Positions 57,001 to 64,000 of a stretch of 64,000 bases of DNA are shown here, one piece after another (the stretch's first letter is position 1; each line of letters opens with the position of its first letter). The notes beneath the pieces were generated by a model. The model saw only the letters and a list, made by a program, of their open reading frames with translations. It ran no database searches and was not told the origin of the DNA. This stretch comes from Lycocorax pyrrhopterus obiensis. Taxonomy: Eukaryota; Chordata; Aves; Passeriformes; Paradisaeidae. Location: positions 36,935,133 to 36,999,132 of the forward strand of contig JACSVZ010000007.1 of assembly GCA_014706295.1 (NCBI GenBank). Direction: 5' to 3'. The translations under genes were made by a program, and so were the position numbers.

Positions 57001-60000
57001 GTGAACAAAGGGCAGCATTTCTCTTTCCACTTAAATGATATACTCCTAAATGGAATTGCTTAATGGTTAGTTCAGTGTTTTGACTAGAGCAATCCTGTGA
57101 GGTTTAGGAGGTAAAAGGTTTATAAGTGGGTACATGGGAACTTCCTTCAAAGCTACTATGACTGCATTCTTCAGATCTGAAGTGAAAGGTGTTGGGCTGA
57201 AACAGTGTCATATCCCTTACTTACTGACAGTGGAGACACCCACTCCCTCTCTTTGTTTGGATCATTCATTAGTTGTGACTCACTGCTGACAGATGGCTCT
57301 GGCTCAGAGAAAGCCAAGCCTGGCCACTGTTCTAGTGGCACAGAAAAGTTAGCCACAGTGTCAGTGAATTCTATGTAGCTTCAGAGATCAGAGAAGATGT
57401 TAATATTTCTTACTGTGAATGAGTAGATGAATTGACCCTCTTCTGTTTTATTTGGAAGTGGCTTAGTAACCCTATTCTGTGCAGCAGTCACAGTTGTTTT
57501 CAGCAACATTCAGAACATTCTGCTCCTTAATATGGTCACGTGTCATTGCAACATGTACCATCCTTCAATGGCATACAAAAATCTGCGTATTGACTCCAGC
57601 AATGCGTCATATTTTTTTCTACAATTATAAACCATTAAGTAGTTCAATTGCCACTAGAATTTTAAATTCTGATTATAAACTTTGTATCTTTCCCTTTATC
57701 TGCTCGTGTCTTTCCCCTTATGTAAACCAAGCAGGACTAAATTTTACATTCCTAAAATGTTACATTATTCCAGCTCCTCCTCCTAATCGCATAGGTTGAC
57801 TTGTTTGATTTTGTAATGGAGGAGTGATCTTTATCCTGTGAAACCAGACTCATATGCCCAAAAGCCTCAGAACTATCCGTCCCAGGTCCTCTTTCAGTCT
57901 CCCCATCTCATGTGTGCATTCCTGTTTCTGGCAATGTAAAAGGGGTAGATCATAGACTTAATGCTTTTACAGAAAATTGATTTTAGCACCTCAGCATAGA
58001 CACGTAGTATAGCTTTCATTTACTGCTCTGAATTCTTACCTGTATTATGCATGTATTATGAAAATCAATGGATGAAAATTAATGGATAAAAATGAAGTCC
58101 CAGAAGGGGTATGTAGCTTTCCTTAACAATAATTGGTGTGGATTCTTTCAGTAATTTCTGGGAGGTTTTGATTTGGTTTTAATAGCAATGGCCTGGTAGG
58201 AATACAGTTCTCCATAGTGTTTGCTACAGCTAAAACCATTCCCCCACCTTTTTCTCCCTCCCCAAATAAATTTATATCTGCTCTCTACGTATAGACCTTC
58301 AAAGGCTTTCAAATCACACTGAAGATACAGTTTTAACAAATAATAGGATTGTTCCTATTTCATTTTGGAGAGTAAAAGTACACAGGTCAGTTTAAATAAT
58401 TTTTTGTGTGTTAGACTTAATTGAGCTGTTTAATTTATTCCCTGAAATGACCTAGGTCCATTTGTACATTCAGCTACAATGGCAAATCTTCCTGGGTTCT
58501 TTCTGCATCTCTAAACCAGGAGAATAATTGCTACACCTTGTATAAGTTTCCAAATGACAATGGGAGCTCTGTTCTGAAACGTTTATTACATTCAATCTGA
58601 TACATACTCTCAAAAGACCTTTTAAACCATAAATCAACACATATATATTTTATCCGTTTCAAGTGCAAGTATCTATGTTTGTACACTTTTTCTAGACCAC
58701 AATATGCATCATATAAAGTAGACTGAATACGATCAACATTTTCTTCCATCTACAAATCCCTTGTGATCAGTGTCTTCCTACTTGGTTTGTCCATTCTTCT
58801 ATGTAGCATGTTCTCTGTTATGTGTCCATAACAAAGACTCTCAGATCGAGTCACAAAACCAAAAAAAATGAGGGAGAGATGATGGATTATGACACAAAAT
58901 GTTTTACAGGCAAGCACATTTTTTTGTGTAGAGCTTGTGTAATAGCAAAGCTAATTGTATTGCCAGTTTTGCTAGCACTGAAATAAACCCTCTCTTTTTA
59001 GATGTCAGTGAAGTGAAACACAGCTGGTGCAATTTTTTCTTCAGATTCCCTTACCAGTATGTTCCAGTCATCTTGGAGGATGTCTTTTGCTTCGTTTTCC
59101 TGGGACTGTTGACAGCTAAACTGCTGAGCTCCAGCTGGGATGTAAAATCACCTTTAAACTGGAACATGAGTCCGTTCCCATAGATAACTAATCGGCCATG
59201 GGCCCCGTTCAGGTATAGTTTGAACTGGTAACTCACAAGGAAGTAGGATGTCATTTAGGGTGACCTACTCCTAAATGTCATAATCTGTTCAGCTGCAGTA
59301 CTGAGGGTATTTTTTGTCTTCCCAGGAAAAAAGCTTTGGCTAGCCAGCCTTCCCTCACTGTAACCGTGCTTTGATGAGCTCTTTGAAAGCAAACAATGTG
59401 AAGATAAACACTACAACACAGGGAAGGGAACTATATAAATCTACCTTCGGTGGGTTTTATATCTGTGTTGGGCTGGAAATCACCTTTATCATACCAGATA
59501 TAAGTAATAGTTTGAAGGAGAATAGGGAGGAAAACCCCACATTATGCTGTGGGATTGTTCTGAAATTCTTACAGGGAAATTGTACAAGTCTTCACTGACC
59601 ACATCACCAGCTTTCTGATGTTTCTGCAGACCACACTTCTTCCCAGGGGAGGTATCTGTCTGTCAACCTTGCCTTGCATAGGACAAGGAACAGCACTGAG
59701 GTTACCAGCCCAGGGCTCTCAGGTAGGAGAATGGTACCAGACTCACTCCTCACTGGAAAAGTTGAATTTGTGCCTGCTCAGGCCCCAGTGTGAAAACAAG
59801 TGAACCTAGAAGAGGTCACTCTTCTGCAGAGCCAGTTTACGGGAGTTTTAATGATAATACCTCTCACTTATTAGTCAGAATTAATTTTCTTTTTCTTACG
59901 TCTCCCTCTCAATTAACTTTAATATCAATAATCAAAAGTACAGTCCCTATATTGTAGGATAGGATCCTGCTTAGTCAAACAGTGAAAACTTCATGAAGTC

Positions 60001-63000
60001 TGGTGTTTTATAATTGTGGCAGTCAAATCATGAACAGCAAATCAAACAGTGATGTTTTCCAAATTGTTTTTCTTCCTTTAGGTGTCATTAGTAATTTGTT
60101 CTGCTATTCTCCTGGCCTGGCCTCCCTCTGTGCAGTCTCTATCTGGTCAGGATCTGGGCTTCAAGTGCCAAGCTCACCTGTATCCCAGCCAGGCTCCAGT
60201 GTCCCAGCAGAGACAAGGATTTAGCCCCAGAATACTTGTAGTGATACCTCAAAGGAAACAACTAGTTCCCTTCCCAAACCCACAGAAATATTTGTATGGC
60301 TAAAGTTCCTGAAGCAAAAACACATCACATTTAGAAGAATCCTTTGGCACAAAATGACCTTGCTTTCTGTTACTTATTTCTAATAAACACACATTTTGGG
60401 AACAAAAACAGTGCTAAGAAAATAAGTGCAACTCTGGCTACAGAAAGGATGAGATCTGGACTGCATTCTTTGGAAATTTTCACGGTAAGATATAAAGCAC
60501 AAATGTCTCTATAATTTAGTTAATATGCCACATTTTGATGCTGTTCATATATATCTATATTTACTTTTTCTACAATGACAATAGAAAAGCTAAGAGACCT
60601 TTAGAGTATATTCACTGAAAGGCAATTTTCATTGTTCAGCGTGATGAGGATTGGTAACTGAAGCAATTTCAGCCTGTCTTACAGAAGGAGAATGGAGAAC
60701 GAGGCCATTCCCAAGGCATCAAGGCGTAGAGATCACTCAGGCAGCAGTGTGTGGAGGGGGAGGGATCATAAAAAGACTCCACCACAAGTCCAAGGAGGAG
60801 ATTCTCCCCAAAATGAAAGTAAAGGGGAGAAAGTAATCCTACCAGTCAGCAAACCTACAGAGACACTGCACAGGCTCCCATGCCCTTCCCACAGCTGTCA
60901 TGAGTAGGGGACCAAGAAATAACATTGGGCTCCATCCCAGGGGTAGTCCCAGGACAGAGATCTCTCTCCCTTCCTTCTCTCTCCTTCACAGGAGGATGGC
61001 CAGGGGAAGAGCAAAGCACTAAGTCATGAACCTCAAGTGACTACACATGGTTGGTAACATCTGTCACCAAACAGAGCCAGGAGGGAAACTCCAGCATCTA
61101 AAAATGACACCTTGCTGGGCCAGGTATGAGACCAGGTCCGCGCTGGCATTCTTCATGAGAAGAATCAGCTACCAAGGAACTAGTGAAGAAATTCATGTAT
61201 TTAGGCACAGTACCGAATACCAGGAAAAGATGAATGTTGCGTGTACAAAAAGTATTTGTTGTCAGCAGAAGCTATAAGCACAAAGAAAATGCAGGTGCCT
61301 CTGAAATCTTGCATGTTGTTTGGTGCCACAGCTCCAGTTCCACTCTATAAAACTTTGTGGGTATACAAAATAAAGGTGGAGACAAAACACATTAGGTTGA
61401 TCCTACTGTTGTTTTATTGGAAAGCCTTGATTGGAAAGGGAACAAAATCTCAGCCAGGTCCACGTACCAGACAAAAGTTGGATATAAACTAAAGTCATCT
61501 TTTGCTACAAATACCACTACAGCTATTTTGAAAGAAAGCACAAGAGAACATCAGTTTATGCCAGTGGACTGCCTTGCAATGCACACAATCAGGTTCCCAA
61601 GTCTTCTGGAGCGACTGGTACTCCTACAAGGATATGCAACTCTGTGAGGATCAAATTCTTGAAAAATAATGGAAGATCAACAGTCAAGGAATACCTAACT
61701 GCAGCATCTTATGCTGTTTTGTGTGTTATTTTGTTCATCCTCAAATTCATCAAAACTCATAAGATACATCAGTATTTTATGTACAATGGCAGGCCTGCAA
61801 TATATATTTCCACACACAAATTTCATTATTAAATACAAAACATGGTTTTAAGAATCTTAACATTTTCCATACTACAGTTATAATTAGATTAATGTGTTGC
61901 CTTCCTTACGAAGTGCTTTTATTTCGTTACATGTTTGAAAGATCCCCACATCTAAATTTAAGAAGGTAGTCAGTTGTTTTGAAATGGAAAGAGTTGACGT
62001 GTTGATATGAATTAAAATAAAATTATTACTCATCAAATTACATCAAGTTCTTTTGCTTGCTATTTACTTTAAACCTGACTGGTAGGTCGGTATCATGAGC
62101 TATACTTTAAATGGAATGCAATTAACTTGAAATAGATTTTTTTGTTATTATTTTAATAAAAGTGTTTTTCATAACTCAGTGTTCCTTTTTCCTTTCCCCA
62201 CTGCGATCAAAATGTAACTGCCTGAAAGTTCATCTGGCAGCGGAAATGTTGTTTCCAGTTTGCCTACAGATACAGTCGTTTCTCAGGGGCTGGCTCATAG
62301 CAGCCGCTTTTGTAGACAGTCTTTAAACTTTGCCATTTCAGAGGCAAGCACTCTTGATCAAAGGATGAATAAAAAGAAAGGCCTCAGGAGATTCCTTCTC
62401 GAATGACTACCTCCAAAGGGTCCTCTTGGGTTATGAGCTCTCTGAATCCCAAAGCTACCTTCAGTTGCTATTTTTATCTTCTAAGTTTCTAGACCTGTAG
62501 ATCTAAAAGCAACTACGAATCTTCCTTGTAGATTAAGCATACTCCATCTCATTTCACACACTACTTTTGAAGAAAGAGAGAAGGGGAATCATGGATGGAA
62601 GCCAGTGCAGTAGTGTAAATACCCAATTGATCTGGACGTCTCCTCCATAGGACAGTGTTGTCCCATGGACCACAAAAGAGGTTATGTTTGTAGGAAAAAT
62701 GCACATTACTTGTTTTGAGGGCTGTGGATGTAGCACAAAACCCAGAGAGCAGCAGACATTTAGCAAAGAGCAAAGGGAAAATGCACCACAGCCACCCGTG
62801 TGAACGCTGCCCTTTTTTAGGCAGTGGTACAGCGGGGGAATGGGAATGAAGGAGAGAGCCACATGCACGGTAGGAAAGAAAGAGCTAAGAGGAGTAAACA
62901 GCCACTATTTGAGTTAGAATAGCTCTTAACTGGAAACTCTAAAAGAAAAGATGTAAAAGAAAGAACTGGCACGCACACATACAGAATTATCCTTGTAGAA

Positions 63001-64000
63001 GGAAAGTTTTTCCTACTTCAAGAGAAAAGGGCCCTATTCTACTGAAATGAAATACTGGCTACTTAATAGGACTTAACAAAAAAAAGAAAAAAGGGTCTGA
63101 GAACAATGTATCTATTATAGCCTTGTTTTCCAGCAGATGTTTTGAGGTGACACAGAACAGTTTAGTGGCTGGGTGTTCTGTTTTAAAGACCATGCTGTGA
63201 GTCGTTCCGGAACAGAGCTATTTTGGCTATACAGGGCCCTGAAATTACCATTTTTAAAGTGTACTTAAGCTAGTAAGCTATGTGTAGCTAAAGACTTTTG
63301 TTTGAGGAATAGGGGCAGGAGACCAAGAAAGGTACCTCCAAAAAGAAAATGGCCTTTATCAAATCAAAGTATACAGGAAATAATAACCTTATCTGGTTTT
63401 TAACACATCACTCTGCAGCCTTAGTAAAATAGCATATTTTACTTGAATTCAAAACTAACATTTCTAGCACATACAAAAAGAGCTTTTGCCTTGCAAAAAT
63501 ATTTTTGCAGCAATCAGGTGTCTGAATGCACTTCCCAAGAATGAGCACATGAAGTGAATAATGATGCTATAAACTATGTTTGACCTTTAAACAGCTCTCA
63601 TTTTGAAACAGGCCTTCACTGAAGCAATGGCACTATTCACAATGAAAAAAATTAGGCAAGGTCGCTCAGCATGAACTTACCTTCCAGAAGTTTGAATAAA
63701 TATTTAAGTAGAAAGAAATTTGAGAAATGCCCCAACCTCATTAGTTCTTCCTATGTGACAGAGGCCTGGGAGCAGTGGCACTCAGTTTATCTGAAGTCCT
63801 GAGTTAATGCCATGACCTTGGAATGCATCACGTTTCTAGTAAGAGGTCCAAACATTTGAGAAAAAATCAGCTGAGCTAAATCAGCTGAGTTAAATTACTG
63901 CACCTATTAAAACCTTTGATGATCAGCTTAATTATTTCCATCAATAACAAAGAAATTACAGTCGCCACCACTACAAAACAAAACTCCAAACTATTGGTAT
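57001..64000. other. Intergenic DNA, no gene recognised
   Basis: Mixed AT-rich sequence with slightly GC-richer patches at 59050-59250, 60650-61000 and 62600-62900. The open frames here are 60-106 codons and resemble no family I know. In human the next gene is COCH, lying well downstream of SCFD1 on the same strand; its LCCL and von Willebrand A motifs are not seen. A 2 x 14-bp repeat lies at 63864-63891. Confidence 0.5.
63864..63891. repeat. Two tandem 14-bp units, each with a CAGCTG E-box
   Basis: AAATCAGCTGAGCT (63864-63877) is followed directly by AAATCAGCTGAGTT (63878-63891), one mismatch. Each copy contains palindromic CAGCTG. Confidence 0.85.

Noticed and set aside
60082..60303. Plus-strand frame beginning MSLVICSAILLAWPPSVQS, resembling a signal peptide
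   Set aside because: The rest has no known domain, there is no nearby promoter or splice context, and a hydrophobic start is common in chance frames. COCH was considered, but its LCCL motif is absent.
62554..62868. 104-codon minus-strand frame near the right edge
   Set aside because: No domain, Cys/Leu-rich composition typical of chance frames, and no splice or promoter context. STRN3 and COCH motifs were considered and not found.
1..64000. CRISPR arrays, bacterial-style operons or phage genes
   Set aside because: No regularly spaced repeats with unique spacers are present, and the coding content is a spliced vertebrate gene.

Overview
The window is vertebrate nuclear DNA, almost certainly from a bird. 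It is AT-rich and has long introns with GT-AG splice sites. Most recognisable repeats are CR1 LINEs or avian-type solo LTRs, and no mammalian SINE is seen. The species is not resolved. The two LTRs look like families common in neoavian birds, but that rests on memory of the sequence pattern only.

One gene dominates. SCFD1 (Sly1, a Sec1/Munc18-family protein for ER-Golgi transport) is complete on the + strand in 25 coding exons from 2597 to 54026. The exons join in frame to a 632-residue protein; human SCFD1 is about 642. I placed every exon by its splice sites, by phase and by agreement with the family. A CpG-island promoter covers the first exon (about 2400-3085).

Layout: 1-1968 looks like the 3' end of a separate + strand gene, with a short open frame after a splice acceptor, a long 3' UTR and a good poly(A) signal at 1943-1948. 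By vertebrate synteny this should be G2E3. The two genes would then lie head to tail with roughly 0.6 kb between the poly(A) signal and the SCFD1 first exon. 2597-54026 is SCFD1. 54027 to about 54220 is its proximal 3' UTR. 54220-64000 is intergenic DNA in which I recognise no gene; COCH, the next gene in the human order, is not seen.

The introns hold most of the secondary interest. Intron 1 contains an old CR1 with a second CR1 inserted into it in the opposite orientation, then a long decayed CR1 with a recognisable reverse-transcriptase motif. Intron 2 contains a solo LTR with matching TGATGC/GCATCA ends. Intron 11 contains a solo LTR on the minus strand with a near-perfect 5-bp target duplication and an internal array of 13 pentamers whose variants are those expected from CpG decay. 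Smaller CR1 tails, a 14-bp perfect inverted repeat and several short exact duplications are also listed.

I found no CRISPR array, operon, phage or other unusual multigene system. The window is an ordinary housekeeping-gene locus with an informative record of retroelement insertions.
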